Part shown: piece by piece, positions 8,535-17,177 of the stretch
Numbering within the stretch: position 1 is the stretch's first letter
Layout: each line of letters opens with the position of its first letter
Assembly (NCBI GenBank): GCA_964499365.1
Contig: CAZCKU010000005.1
Location: forward strand, 155,706-219,705
Length of the DNA: 64,000 nucleotides
Direction of reading: 5' to 3'
Origin: PALSA-1316 sp964499365
GTDB lineage: Bacteria > Nitrospirota > Thermodesulfovibrionia > Thermodesulfovibrionales > UBA6898
Translations under genes and position numbers: made by a program
The notes under the pieces: model-generated
What the model was told of the DNA's origin: nothing
Databases searched by the model: none
What the model saw: the letters and a program-made list of their open reading frames with translations, nothing else

Positions 8535-10039
8535 TAAAGATACGAGACCATAACGAGCTGTTCAGACAGCCGGAATATCAGGAGCAGTTCGAGCGCAAGA
8601 AAGAGTTCGAAAAACCCTGGCCCGCGGAGAAGGTCCGCGAAATATCCGAGTGGACCAAGACCCCGGAATATAGAGAACTCAACTTCAAACGGGAAAATAT
8701 AAAGATCAACCCTGCGAAGGCCTGCCAGCCGCTCGGCGCAGTCTTCTGCGCCTCGGGCTTTGACGGCTGCATGCCTTTTGTCCAGGGCGCGCAGGGCTGC
8801 GTCGCCTATTTCCGCAGCCATCTCAGCCGCCACTTCAAGGAGCCCTTTGCGGCGATTTCGACCTCCATGACGGAGGACGCGGCGGTCTTCGGCGGCCTGA
8901 ACAACATGCTGGAAGGCCTTGAAAACACCAATACACTCTACAGGCCGGCCATGATCGCGGTATCGACGACCTGCATGGCCGAGGTGATCGGTGACGACCT
9001 GAACGCCTATATCAAAACGGCGAGGGAAAAGGGGATCATCCCGGAGGAGATGCCGGTGCCGTTCGCACACACACCGAGCTTTGTCGGCTCCCATATCGTC
9101 GGGTACGACAACATGCTCAAGGGCATCCTGAAGGCACTCTCCGAAGGCAGGAGAGGGGAGCCGAACGGGAAGGTGAACATCATCCCGGGCTTCGACACCT
9201 ATACAGGAAACTACCATGAAATCAAGCGGCTGATGACGCTGATGGGAGTTGAGTACACACTTTTGGCGGACATAAGCAAGACCTTTGATTCACCGAACAC
9301 CGGAGAGTACAAACTCTACCCCGGCGGCACGCCGATTCCGGAAGCAAGGGACGCGGTCAACGCCGCAGCGACGATAGGACTGCAGAAGTATTCCACGGTC
9401 AAGACCATGGACTACATCCAGAAGGAGTGGAACCAGAAGACGCTCACGCAGCCGCTGATCGGCATCAAGAACACGGATGCCTTCTTTGCCGAGGTGAGCA
9501 GGCTGACCGGCAAACCGGTCCCCGCTGCCATAGAGGCCGAGCGGGGCAGGGCCGTCGACGCCATGGTGGACTCACACCCGTATGTCCATGGCAAGCGGTT
9601 CGCCCTCGTCGGCGATCCGGACCAGCTGCTCGGCATGATCAGTTTCATCATGGAAATGGGGGGGGAGCCGGTTCACATCGTCTGCACCAATGGCGACAAG
9701 CACTTTGAGGCGGAGGCCAGAGAACTGCTCGCATCCAGCCCCTTTGGCGCCAACGGCACAGTGTATATCAATAAGGACATGTGGCACCTGCGGTCACTGC
9801 TCTTCACCGAGCCGGTTGATCTGCTTATCGGCAACTCTTATGCGAAATTCCTGACGCGGGACACCGGAACGCCGCTCATCAGAGTCGGGTTCCCGCTCTT
9901 CGACCGGCACCACCTGCACCGGCACCCGATCGTCGGATATCAGGGAGCACTCAACCTTTTGACCATAATCGTCAATACCGTCCTCGATGAGATGGACAGA
10001 AACACGGTCGATACAACCAGTTTTGATGTCATACGGTGA
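8531..10039 (+). CDS. nifK: Nitrogenase molybdenum-iron protein beta chain
   Basis: 502 residues; pairs with NifD to form the alpha2-beta2 MoFe protein. P-cluster ligands are visible as C65 (KACQPLGA), C90 (GAQGCVAYFRSHLSRHF) and C148 (TTCMAEVIGDD). The N-terminal extension before the first cysteine is about 60 residues, the usual form. It overlaps nifD by 4 bp. The following gap to nifEN (about 150 bp) holds a palindromic repeat. Confidence 0.98.
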   Translation: MIKIRDHNELFRQPEYQEQFERKKEFEKPWPAEKVREISEWTKTPEYRELNFKRENIKINPAKACQPLGAVFCASGFDGCMPFVQGAQGCVAYFRSHLSRHFKEPFAAISTSMTEDAAVFGGLNNMLEGLENTNTLYRPAMIAVSTTCMAEVIGDDLNAYIKTAREKGIIPEEMPVPFAHTPSFVGSHIVGYDNMLKGILKALSEGRRGEPNGKVNIIPGFDTYTGNYHEIKRLMTLMGVEYTLLADISKTFDSPNTGEYKLYPGGTPIPEARDAVNAAATIGLQKYSTVKTMDYIQKEWNQKTLTQPLIGIKNTDAFFAEVSRLTGKPVPAAIEAERGRAVDAMVDSHPYVHGKRFALVGDPDQLLGMISFIMEMGGEPVHIVCTNGDKHFEAEARELLASSPFGANGTVYINKDMWHLRSLLFTEPVDLLIGNSYAKFLTRDTGTPLIRVGFPLFDRHHLHRHPIVGYQGALNLLTIIVNTVLDEMDRNTVDTTSFDVIR

Positions 10040-10065
10040 TTACTAATTGAATAGACATTACCCAA

Positions 10066-10140
10066 AAATCTCCCCTACCCCCTCTTTGCCAAAGAGGGGT
10101 ATGGTTCCTCCCTTTGGAAAAGGGAGGTCAGGAGGGATTT
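10066..10140. repeat. Palindromic intergenic repeat (family 2) between nifK and nifEN
   Basis: Nested inverted arms: AAATCTCCCCT with AGGAGGGATTT outside, and CCTCTTTGCCAAAGAGG plus CCTCCCTTTGG...AAAGGGAGG inside. A second copy of the same family is at 58268-58340. Confidence 0.8.
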
Positions 10141-10192
10141 TCAGGTCAATGTTATTCTTCTGATCACCTGGATGAATATAGAAAGGCAAACA

Positions 10193-12910
10193 ATGACGAC
10201 CAATCTGGACAAATTGACGGAACATGGCTGCGGGGCTGCAAGCAAGGACAAGGTCTGCCGCTCGCGGGGCGGCGAATCCTGTGCCTTTGACGGTGCCATG
10301 ATCGTGCTTCAGCCAATCGCGGACACCGCGCATATCGTCCATGGCCCGATCGCCTGCTGCGGAAATTCCTGGGAAGGCAGGGGTACTCTTTCCGCCGCCG
10401 GCGTGCTGCACCGGATGGGCTTCACCACCGACCTCGGCGAAATGGATATCGTCTACGGGGCTGAAGGCAAACTTCATGCGGCGATCATAGAGACAGCGGC
10501 ATCCGTTCAGCCAAAGGCAGTCTTCGTCTACACGACCTGTGTAACCGGACTGACAGGAGAGGACCTTGAGGCGGTCTGCAGAAAGGCCGCAGAAAAGACC
10601 GGCATACCCGTAATCCCGGTCAACGCCCCGGGGTTCGTCGGCCCCAAGAACCTGGGGAACCGTATCGCAGGTGAGGTACTGCTCGACCATGTGATAGGGA
10701 CGGGGGAGCTGCCTCCCGAAATCATGGCTTCCCGTTCTCATCACGGAAGGGTTATAAGCGCAGAAGAACAGCGCGGGCTCACGGAAGGGCCGGAGGGGTT
10801 CATCAACCTCATCGGTGAATATAATATTGCCGGCGATCTCTGGCTTGTAGAGCCGTCATTAAAGGCAGCCGGGGTCCGGATACTCTCGCGGATCACCGGC
10901 GACAGTACATACGAAGAGATCACCTACGCGCACCGCGCGCACCTGAATGTGGTTGTTTGCAGCAGGGCCCTGATCAACGTGGCAAAGGAGATGGAGCGGA
11001 AGTACGGCATCCCCTATGTCGAGGTCTCATTCTTCGGAAAAACGGAAATGACGAAGGCGCTCAGGGCAATCAGCTCTCAGCTCTCGGCTCTCAGCCCTCA
11101 GCTCTCGGATAAAACAGAAGAAGTCATCAGGGCTGAAGAAAAGGCGCTCGATGAGAAGCTAACCGCATATTCGCATCTCAGGGGAAAGAAGGCAGTCCTT
11201 TACAGCGGCGGGGTAAAGAGCTGGTCATTCATATCAGCCCTGCTCGACCTTGGCATAGATATCGTCGGCGTGGGGACGAAGAAGAGCACCTTCCAGGACG
11301 AACAGAAGATGAAACAGATCCTTGGAAGTGATGCTCCTCTCGTCGAGGATACCACGCCGAAGAACCTCCTGCGGCTGCTTAAGGACCGGGATGCCGATAT
11401 CCTGATTGCCGGGGGCAGGAACCAGTATCTTGCGGTGAAAGAAGGATATCCGTTCGTCGATGTCAACCAGGAGCGGCATACTGCCTATGCGGGCTACACA
11501 GGCCTCGTCAACCTGGCAGAGGCGATCAGCACCAGCATCAGATTTTACGAGAGGGGCAGAGGACCGGGGGCAGAGGACCGGGGATGCGCGGAACACATTC
11601 CCGCATTCCCGGCTGCGAAGCATATTGTCATCAACCCGCTGAAGCATTCATCGTCGATCGGCGCGGCGATAGCCATTCAGGGGATAGACAGGGCCCTTCC
11701 GGTCATCCACGGGGCACAGGGCTGCACTTTTTTGGGCAAGGTCCTTCTGACGAAGCACTTCAGGGAACCGATCGCCCTGGCCGGCACGAAACTGTTTGCA
11801 GAGGATGTCGTGATGGGAAGCGAACAGAAACTCGCCGATGTCATATCCGAGCTTCGTGACAAGAACAGCCCCGATCTGATCGCCGTGCTCACCTCAGGAC
11901 TTGCCGAGGTAAAAGGCGATGATGTCGGAGCGATCCTGAGAGGCCTCGGGGATAACGGGGCAGCGCCTAACGTAATACAGGTATCAACCCCGGATTATGA
12001 AGGAGGACTCGAGACAGGGTATGCGCGCGCAGTCACACGGCTGCTTCAGCTGGCGGAGGACAGAGGCAGTTGCTCCTCCCCGTATGCGCTGCCATTCGGG
12101 CATGCAGAGGCGATGGCGGAACGGGATAGTCAGATCAATATAATAGCGGGCCCTCATCTGACCCCGGCCGATTTTACCGAGTTGCGGGAGATGATCGAAT
12201 CCTTCGGCTTGCGACCGATCATGCTGCCTGACCTCGCCTGCCTCGACGGAAGCAGACAGGGGGTCTCTCCCCTTGCAACCGGCGGAACGACCATGCAGGA
12301 GATACGCACCATGGGCAGCTCCGGCTTCACGATTGCGCTCGGTGCCAGCATGGAACAGCCTGCCAGGCTTCTTCAGGAACAGTTCGGGATCGCATACCGG
12401 GTCTTTAACAGTCTGGCCGGCATTGCAGATACCGATGCATTCATCGAGGTCCTCGGCATGCTTGGCCACCGGAATGCACATCACCGGTACGAAAGGCAGA
12501 GACGGATCCTGATCGACGGGATGAGGGACGCACACTTCTTCACAGCGGGAAAACGTGCGGTCATCGCGCTTGAGACTGACCATTGCATTCAGGTCTCGCA
12601 CGTACTGGAGTCGATCGGCATGGATGTCAGCCTGGCGGTGATCCCGGCACCCTCGGGGGCAGCCTCATGCATCAGGGCAGAAAGAGTGATTGCCGGCGAT
12701 CTTTCCTGCCTTGAGCTAGGGGCTGATGTCCTCATATCAAATTCGCATGCAGAGGACATAGCAGCGGACCTCGGGATGCCACTGCTCCAGGCCGGCTTCC
12801 CGGTCTACAAGGTCCTGGGGCAGACAGCACAAATAACGCTGGGGTACCGCGGGACCCTGACCCTTATCAATGATATAGCCAATCTGTTGGCAAAGGAGGT
12901 ACACACATGA
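10193..12910 (+). CDS. nifEN: Fused nitrogenase cofactor scaffold NifE-NifN
   Basis: One frame of 905 residues joins the two scaffold subunits on which the NifB-derived precursor is matured to FeMo-cofactor. Residues 1 to about 450 are NifE (GCGAASKDKVC, VHGPIACCGNSWEGRG, YTTCVTGLTGEDLEAVC). A low-complexity linker follows (GRGPGAEDRG, about 450-470). From about 478 it is NifN (INPLKHSSSIGAAIA, HGAQGCTFLGKVLLTKHF). Residues 293-306 read SQLSALSPQLS, encoded by a near-tandem CTCTCAG-type DNA repeat inside the NifE half. I chose the ATG at 10193, preceded by AGAAAGG, over one 7 codons upstream. It overlaps nifX by 4 bp (ATGA). Confidence 0.95.
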   Translation: MTTNLDKLTEHGCGAASKDKVCRSRGGESCAFDGAMIVLQPIADTAHIVHGPIACCGNSWEGRGTLSAAGVLHRMGFTTDLGEMDIVYGAEGKLHAAIIETAASVQPKAVFVYTTCVTGLTGEDLEAVCRKAAEKTGIPVIPVNAPGFVGPKNLGNRIAGEVLLDHVIGTGELPPEIMASRSHHGRVISAEEQRGLTEGPEGFINLIGEYNIAGDLWLVEPSLKAAGVRILSRITGDSTYEEITYAHRAHLNVVVCSRALINVAKEMERKYGIPYVEVSFFGKTEMTKALRAISSQLSALSPQLSDKTEEVIRAEEKALDEKLTAYSHLRGKKAVLYSGGVKSWSFISALLDLGIDIVGVGTKKSTFQDEQKMKQILGSDAPLVEDTTPKNLLRLLKDRDADILIAGGRNQYLAVKEGYPFVDVNQERHTAYAGYTGLVNLAEAISTSIRFYERGRGPGAEDRGCAEHIPAFPAAKHIVINPLKHSSSIGAAIAIQGIDRALPVIHGAQGCTFLGKVLLTKHFREPIALAGTKLFAEDVVMGSEQKLADVISELRDKNSPDLIAVLTSGLAEVKGDDVGAILRGLGDNGAAPNVIQVSTPDYEGGLETGYARAVTRLLQLAEDRGSCSSPYALPFGHAEAMAERDSQINIIAGPHLTPADFTELREMIESFGLRPIMLPDLACLDGSRQGVSPLATGGTTMQEIRTMGSSGFTIALGASMEQPARLLQEQFGIAYRVFNSLAGIADTDAFIEVLGMLGHRNAHHRYERQRRILIDGMRDAHFFTAGKRAVIALETDHCIQVSHVLESIGMDVSLAVIPAPSGAASCIRAERVIAGDLSCLELGADVLISNSHAEDIAADLGMPLLQAGFPVYKVLGQTAQITLGYRGTLTLINDIANLLAKEVHT

Positions 12911-13302
12911 AAATAGCATTTGCAACGACAGACGGAACAAATGTGGACGAGCATTTCGGCAGGTCAGGCATGTTTGCCATCTATGACCTGACGATGGAGG
13001 GGTATTCTTTTGTCGAGATGAGGCGGTTCGCCACAGGCAGGGACACATCTGTCGAGCAGACAAAAGGGATGGGCAGCGTCCACGACGAAAAAGTCGAGGA
13101 TAAGGCAAACCGTCTTGCCGACTGCAGGATCGTCTATCTGACCGAGATCGGCGGCCCGTCGGCAGCCCGTCTTATCAGGAAGGGCATCATGCCGATCAAG
13201 GTGAAAGAGGCAGTCTCGATCGTGGAGTCCCTGGAGAGACTCTTTGAGACGGTGAAGACCGCTCCGCCGCCCTGGCTCAGCAAGGCATTGAACAACAACT
13301 GA
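12907..13302 (+). CDS. nifX: NifX/NafY-family cofactor-binding protein
   Basis: 131 residues of the dinitrogenase iron-molybdenum cofactor-binding fold: MKIAFATTDGTNVDEHFGRS is the typical start, with DCRIVYLTEIGGPSAARLI in the middle and SIVESLERLFE near the end. NifX binds the NifB-co/VK-cluster and passes it to NifEN. It is the gene directly after nifEN and translationally coupled to it, which supports NifX over NifY. Confidence 0.88.
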   Translation: MKIAFATTDGTNVDEHFGRSGMFAIYDLTMEGYSFVEMRRFATGRDTSVEQTKGMGSVHDEKVEDKANRLADCRIVYLTEIGGPSAARLIRKGIMPIKVKEAVSIVESLERLFETVKTAPPPWLSKALNNN

Positions 13303-13361
13303 CAGCTGGCAGGTCTGCAAGCCTGGCAGCCTAAAATATTCACAACAAGGAGGAAAGAAAA

Positions 13362-13679
13362 ATGAAAATGATCAGAGCATTTATCAGACCGGAAAAGGAA
13401 CAGGAGGTAGTGCAGGCGCTTGAGGGTGCGGGCTTTCCATCGCTCACCAAGATGCCGGTATTCGGCAGGGGCAAGCAGAAGGGGCTCCAGGTGGGGCCCG
13501 TACACTACGATGAACTGCCCAAGACACTGGTCATGATGGTCGTAAACGATGAGGACGTCACAAAGGTGGTCGATCTGATGATGGATAAATCACGGACGGG
13601 ATTTGTCGGAGACGGCAAGATCTTCATCAGTCCCGTTGAGACCACCTACACGGTCAGAACAGGAGAGGCCGTGTTATGA
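13362..13679 (+). CDS. nifI1: Nif-specific PII protein NifI1
   Basis: 105 residues of the GlnB fold. The N terminus MKMIRAFIRPEKEQEVVQAL and the C-terminal GDGKIFISPVETTYTVRTGE are PII signatures. The T-loop region GRGKQKGLQVG is shorter than in GlnB and lacks the uridylylated tyrosine, as expected of NifI1. With NifI2 it forms the complex that inhibits nitrogenase on ammonium addition and is relieved by 2-oxoglutarate. AAGGAGG precedes the ATG. It overlaps nifI2 by 4 bp. The usual place for this pair is between nifH and nifD; here it is at the distal end. Confidence 0.9.
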   Translation: MKMIRAFIRPEKEQEVVQALEGAGFPSLTKMPVFGRGKQKGLQVGPVHYDELPKTLVMMVVNDEDVTKVVDLMMDKSRTGFVGDGKIFISPVETTYTVRTGEAVL

Positions 13680-14095
13680 AGGAAATTACGGCCATTATAC
13701 GCAGGGATAGACTCCCTGAAACGAAGAAGGTTCTCGAGGACCTCGGGTTCCCCTCGCTCACCATCCAGAGCGTCGACGGCCGGGGAAAACAGAGGGGCAT
13801 GGTATGCAACAATGATCTTGACCCGGACCTGCCGGACAATTTCTGTACATCGGTCAAGCTGACGCCGACACCGTCTGCCTATGCACTCGAACATACACTG
13901 CCGAAGGTGGCGCTTTTTGTACCAAAGCGGATGCTGACCATGGTTGTTCCGGACGATCTTGTGACCAAAATTGTCAAGTCAATCATAAAAGTGAACCAGA
14001 CCGGAAAGACCGGTGACGGCAAAATATTTGTCTCGCCGGTTGAAGGAGCGATAAGGGTCCGGACAGCAGAGACAGGCGGGGAAGCAATCTCATAA
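13676..14095 (+). CDS. nifI2: Nif-specific PII protein NifI2
   Basis: 139 residues; the PII core (MKEITAIIRRDRLPETKKVL, MLTMVVPDDLVTKIVKSI, GDGKIFVSPVEGAIRVRT) with an enlarged T-loop insertion of about 30 residues between residues 40 and 75. The long T-loop is the hallmark of NifI2, the subunit that senses nitrogen status and binds NifDK together with NifI1. Translationally coupled to nifI1. Confidence 0.9.
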   Translation: MKEITAIIRRDRLPETKKVLEDLGFPSLTIQSVDGRGKQRGMVCNNDLDPDLPDNFCTSVKLTPTPSAYALEHTLPKVALFVPKRMLTMVVPDDLVTKIVKSIIKVNQTGKTGDGKIFVSPVEGAIRVRTAETGGEAIS

Positions 14096-14151
14096 ACAGG
14101 CTGTCAGCCGTCGGCTTATATAATGACCCGGCAATCAAATATCGCAACGTC

Positions 14152-14256
14152 GTCATTGTCCGGCTTGACCGGACAATCCAGAACCTATTGAAATACCAGG
14201 ATTCCCGCCTTCGCGAGAATGACAACACAGGGGGTCTTACTTATGGCCCCCTGTGT
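14152..14256. repeat. Interspersed intergenic repeat (family 3), copy 1
   Basis: Contains GTCATTGTCCGG...CCGGACAAT, TTCCCGCCTTCGCGAGAATG and a final hairpin ACACAGGGGG / CCCCCTGTGT (14225-14256). The same elements in the same order occur in reverse at 47904-48005. Located between nifI2 and the ferredoxin gene. Confidence 0.85.
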
Positions 14257-14350
14257 AATGTGCCGGGCTAATAGAACACTAAGACAATGACGATCTGCTG
14301 CCTATTGTCTCAGCTGACGGCTGATAGCTGCTATCGAAAGGAGAAACAAA

Positions 14351-14626
14351 ATGGCAATCATCGGATACACACGGGGTGGCGGGACATGGACGCCCCGGTT
14401 CATAGAATCGATCGATGTGAACAAATGCATCGGCTGCGGAAGATGTTACAAGGCCTGCAGCAGGGACGTCCTCGAACTCATCGAAAAGCCCTTTGAGGGC
14501 GAGGATGAATATGGTGATGACATGGGCAACAAGGTGATGTCCGTTGCCCATCCACAAAACTGCATCGGCTGCGAGGCCTGCGCAAGGACCTGCACCAAGA
14601 AGTGCCAGGTGCATATCGAACTGTGA
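14351..14626 (+). CDS. fdxB: Nif-associated 2[4Fe-4S] ferredoxin (ferredoxin III / FdxB type)
   Basis: 91 residues with two four-cysteine sets: CIGCGRCYKAC near residue 28 and CIGCEACARTCTKKC near residue 72, separated by a long loop. This layout matches the nitrogenase-associated ferredoxin III family, likely an electron donor in nitrogen fixation or cofactor synthesis. RBS AAAGGAG precedes ATG. Last recognisable nif gene of the cluster, separated from nifI2 by a repeat-filled gap of 255 bp. Confidence 0.88.
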   Translation: MAIIGYTRGGGTWTPRFIESIDVNKCIGCGRCYKACSRDVLELIEKPFEGEDEYGDDMGNKVMSVAHPQNCIGCEACARTCTKKCQVHIEL

Positions 14627-14666
14627 CATACCAACCCGATAACATTCGGGGATCAGGGCGAGCGGT

Positions 14667-15119
14667 ATGGCTGTAACCATCAGGAAAGCCCGGGCACCCG
14701 ATCTCCCCGAAATGTGCGGCCTGCTTGCGGAGCTGTTCAGTATTGAAGCTGATTTCAGCCCTGACAGGGGAAAACAGTTCCGGGGGCTTGAGCTGCTCCT
14801 GAGCGGAACAGCCGGATTATCGGTCGTCCTCGTTGCTGAGGCGGATGCCTCCATCGTGGGCATGTGTTCACTGCAGATCGTGATCTCGACCGCTGAAGGC
14901 GGTCCGGTCGGCTTGCTGGAAGACCTTGTGGTACGAAAAGATTACCGCGGCAGGGGGATTGGGACAAGCCTCCTCTCCGAAATCGTCCGGTGGAGCCGGA
15001 CAAGAAATCTTTCGAGGATACAGCTTTTAAGGGATGCAGACAATCCTGCCGCGCGAGAATTCTATATTGTGAACGGCTGGACCGAGACAAAACTCGTCTG
15101 CATGAGGAAGGTACCCTGA
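14667..15119 (+). CDS. GNAT-family N-acetyltransferase
   Basis: 150 residues with the acetyl-CoA loop DYRGRGIGTSLL near residue 97 and the usual GNAT N terminus VTIRKARAPDLPEMCGLL. The substrate is not predictable. It follows the ferredoxin gene by 40 bp on the same strand and may be read from the nif operon; homologous acetyltransferases are found at the ends of some nif clusters, but a role in nitrogen fixation is not shown. Confidence 0.85.
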   Translation: MAVTIRKARAPDLPEMCGLLAELFSIEADFSPDRGKQFRGLELLLSGTAGLSVVLVAEADASIVGMCSLQIVISTAEGGPVGLLEDLVVRKDYRGRGIGTSLLSEIVRWSRTRNLSRIQLLRDADNPAAREFYIVNGWTETKLVCMRKVP

Positions 15120-15485
15120 AGTCCGAGGTTGTTTTCGCATCCGGGAGTCCGCCCCACGACATAGTAAAAAACAGCAATGCCTCTTGTTGACATCACCCAC
15201 GACACATGATAGATATGTTCTGGCAGGCTGGCAGCGCGCTCAAAAAAAATAACAGTAAGCATCTATGAACTGCAGTTGGTGGTATAACAGATGGCGTCGG
15301 CAGCACGTTTGAGAGTTTCACCAGCATCAGACCTCTCATCTTTTTCCGGTGCTGTATACTTCCCGTGCATTTCAGTGTAATGGCATCTGTCACCAAAAGG
15401 CGCCTTCAGCCCGGGAACCGGCAGGTGACGCCGGGGAACTTTTTCTGATACTATTACGCATGACGCATTTTGAGGAGGATCGAAA
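15120..15485. other. Non-coding gap with a G+C-rich hairpin region
   Basis: No coding frame is convincing. At about 15390-15445 several G+C-rich arms can pair (GTCACC with GGTGAC; CCGGC with GCCGG) in the leader of the downstream secreted-protein gene. I could not match it to a known riboswitch class. GAGGAGG just before 15486 is a good ribosome-binding site. Confidence 0.4.
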
Positions 15486-16586
15486 ATGCACCGCATGTCT
15501 TTCTTCAACTCCCGGTGGGTAAAGGGGCTTATCACATCGGCTCTTATTCCTGCTGCAGTCTTGATGACCGGCATTGCCCTTCTATCCCGCAGTGCATCCG
15601 CATCTTCGACGCGTCTGATCCAGGGCGGACCGCCGGTCAATAAGAGTACGCTGCTGTCTGCCTATACTTCGATCACCGGATCACCTGCCTTAATCGAGGC
15701 GCAGGCGGGGACATTCAGGGAAAGCCTTGTTATCGCGAATGGTGCAGATATTACGCTTGCCGGGGGACATGATGCAGCCTTTACCACTGTCGTCGGCAGG
15801 TCCTTCATCGAAGGCAGCCTCGAAATCCGATCAGGCTCGGTCGTAATGGATTCGATAGTCCTGACATCCCCCCGCCCAGGACCAAGCAGGATCATCTACC
15901 TGCATCACAGCACCGGCGGCAATATCTGGGATGGCGGAGTGCCGGAATATATCGCCGCACACAACTCCAGCCACAGCACGAACTATGTCATCACTGAAAG
16001 GGCCTATCCGAACAGCCCCTACCCCTGGGAAAATTATCCGTATGACTATTGGAACCTCTGGGTAAATACTTCCGGCCCGGTAACAGAACCTGGAATCGCC
16101 TCGCTTGATGTTTTGGCGGCGGAATATGACGTGATCGTCTTCAAGCACTGTTTCCCTGTCAGTGGAATCCAGGACGACGCAAGTGCGGGCGACGTGACCT
16201 CGGGTGAAAAAACCCTTCCCAACTATACATTGCAATATGAGGCTCTCAAGGCAAAGATGCACCAGTTCCCCGACAACAAGTTCATCGTATGGACCGGCGC
16301 TGCACTGGTGCAGAATGCCACTGATCCCGGGCAGGCCGGGCGGGCAGATGCGTTTTTTGAGTGGGTCAGGTCAACCTGGGATGAAAGGGGAGATAATATC
16401 TTCATATGGGACTTTTGGACCCTGGAAACAGGGGGCGGGATCTATATGCTGGATGCACATGCCGCCAGCAGTGGTGATTCCCATCCCAGCGGAGCATTTT
16501 CATCAACGGTTGCCCCGTACCTCGGCCAGAGGATTGTAGACGTGATAGAGGAGGCCGGAGATTCTACCGGCATTTTGGGGCAATAA
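15486..16586 (+). CDS. Secreted SGNH-hydrolase-like protein with N-terminal repeat segment
   Basis: 366 residues. An N-terminal hydrophobic segment (about 12-38) with a basic start reads as a signal peptide. Residues 45-140 (SLVIANGADITLAGGHDAAF) resemble surface beta-helix repeats. From residue 138, RIIYLHHSTGGNIWDGG begins an SGNH-like region, and DSHPSGAFSSTVAPYLG near the C terminus supplies the D-x-H pair typical of such hydrolases. Function not assignable beyond that. The 3' end overlaps the convergent tautomerase gene by 23 bp. Confidence 0.6.
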   Translation: MHRMSFFNSRWVKGLITSALIPAAVLMTGIALLSRSASASSTRLIQGGPPVNKSTLLSAYTSITGSPALIEAQAGTFRESLVIANGADITLAGGHDAAFTTVVGRSFIEGSLEIRSGSVVMDSIVLTSPRPGPSRIIYLHHSTGGNIWDGGVPEYIAAHNSSHSTNYVITERAYPNSPYPWENYPYDYWNLWVNTSGPVTEPGIASLDVLAAEYDVIVFKHCFPVSGIQDDASAGDVTSGEKTLPNYTLQYEALKAKMHQFPDNKFIVWTGAALVQNATDPGQAGRADAFFEWVRSTWDERGDNIFIWDFWTLETGGGIYMLDAHAASSGDSHPSGAFSSTVAPYLGQRIVDVIEEAGDSTGILGQ

Positions 16587-16965
16587 ATCTGTATTCCTGA
16601 GTAGCGCCGGAGTAACCCCAAGCATCCGCTTTCAGTTCATGAATAACGATATAGCTCGCAGGATTGAGCTTGCCGATTACGGACTCGACGGTCTCAAATA
16701 TTTTACTGATATACAAAGCCTTTTCATCCTTGGTGTTTGTGCCTTCAGTCACTTTAATGTCGAGGAAGAATGTAGCGGTGTCCTGCGAAGCAACTGCTGC
16801 GCCGCCGACAAACCAGTTCTCGGGCCTTATATACTCGACTGCGACTGAAGTCAGTTCCTTTTTTTTCTTCAGGACCTCTGCGGTCAGATCGGTAAGCGCC
16901 CTGCAAATCCGGGCGGTGGTCTCGCCTGCTTCAGGAACCGTCACTTTGATGTTCAAATATGGCAT
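16564..16965 (-). CDS. Tautomerase-superfamily protein, two fused 4-OT-like units
   Basis: 133 residues. It starts MPYLNIKV, so the catalytic Pro1 of 4-oxalocrotonate tautomerases would be exposed after Met removal. A first beta-alpha-beta unit (2-55) is followed by a second similar unit (66-120, FFLDIKVTEG...ASYIVIHELKADAWGY). Single 4-OT subunits are about 62 residues, so this is a tandem fusion. AAAGGAGGG precedes the ATG. Physiological substrate unknown. Confidence 0.75.
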   Translation of the reverse strand: MPYLNIKVTVPEAGETTARICRALTDLTAEVLKKKKELTSVAVEYIRPENWFVGGAAVASQDTATFFLDIKVTEGTNTKDEKALYISKIFETVESVIGKLNPASYIVIHELKADAWGYSGATQEYRFIAPKCR

Positions 16966-16976
16966 ACAACCCTCCT

Positions 16977-17168
16977 TTAATCGGTCATTAATGCGACAAA
17001 GACGCCTTTCACCTTCCCTGCTATCTTTCCTTCGTATTCGAGAACAGATGAATGCTCCATGCGTGCCGTCTTCTTTCGTTTAAGCATGACAAGAAACTTA
17101 TTCCCGTCGCCTTCAGAAGGAGCATCTCCCGAGGCACTTGCCGAGTTCTTCTGATATCCATGCTTCAC
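16977..17168 (-). CDS. Small hypothetical protein
   Basis: 63 codons from a GTG; an internal ATG at residue 28 gives 36 residues (MLKRKKTARMEHSSVLEYEG...). Its stop lies in the ribosome-binding site of the tautomerase gene, which favours a two-gene unit. No family recognised. It could also be a chance frame. Confidence 0.3.
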   Translation of the reverse strand: MKHGYQKNSASASGDAPSEGDGNKFLVMLKRKKTARMEHSSVLEYEGKIAGKVKGVFVALMTD

Positions 17169-17177
17169 ATCTTAGCA

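Noticed and set aside
15380..15450. Riboswitch in the leader of the SGNH-like gene
   Set aside because: Some G+C-rich pairing is possible but no known riboswitch core (GEMM, cobalamin, Moco, ZTP, SAM) could be matched.
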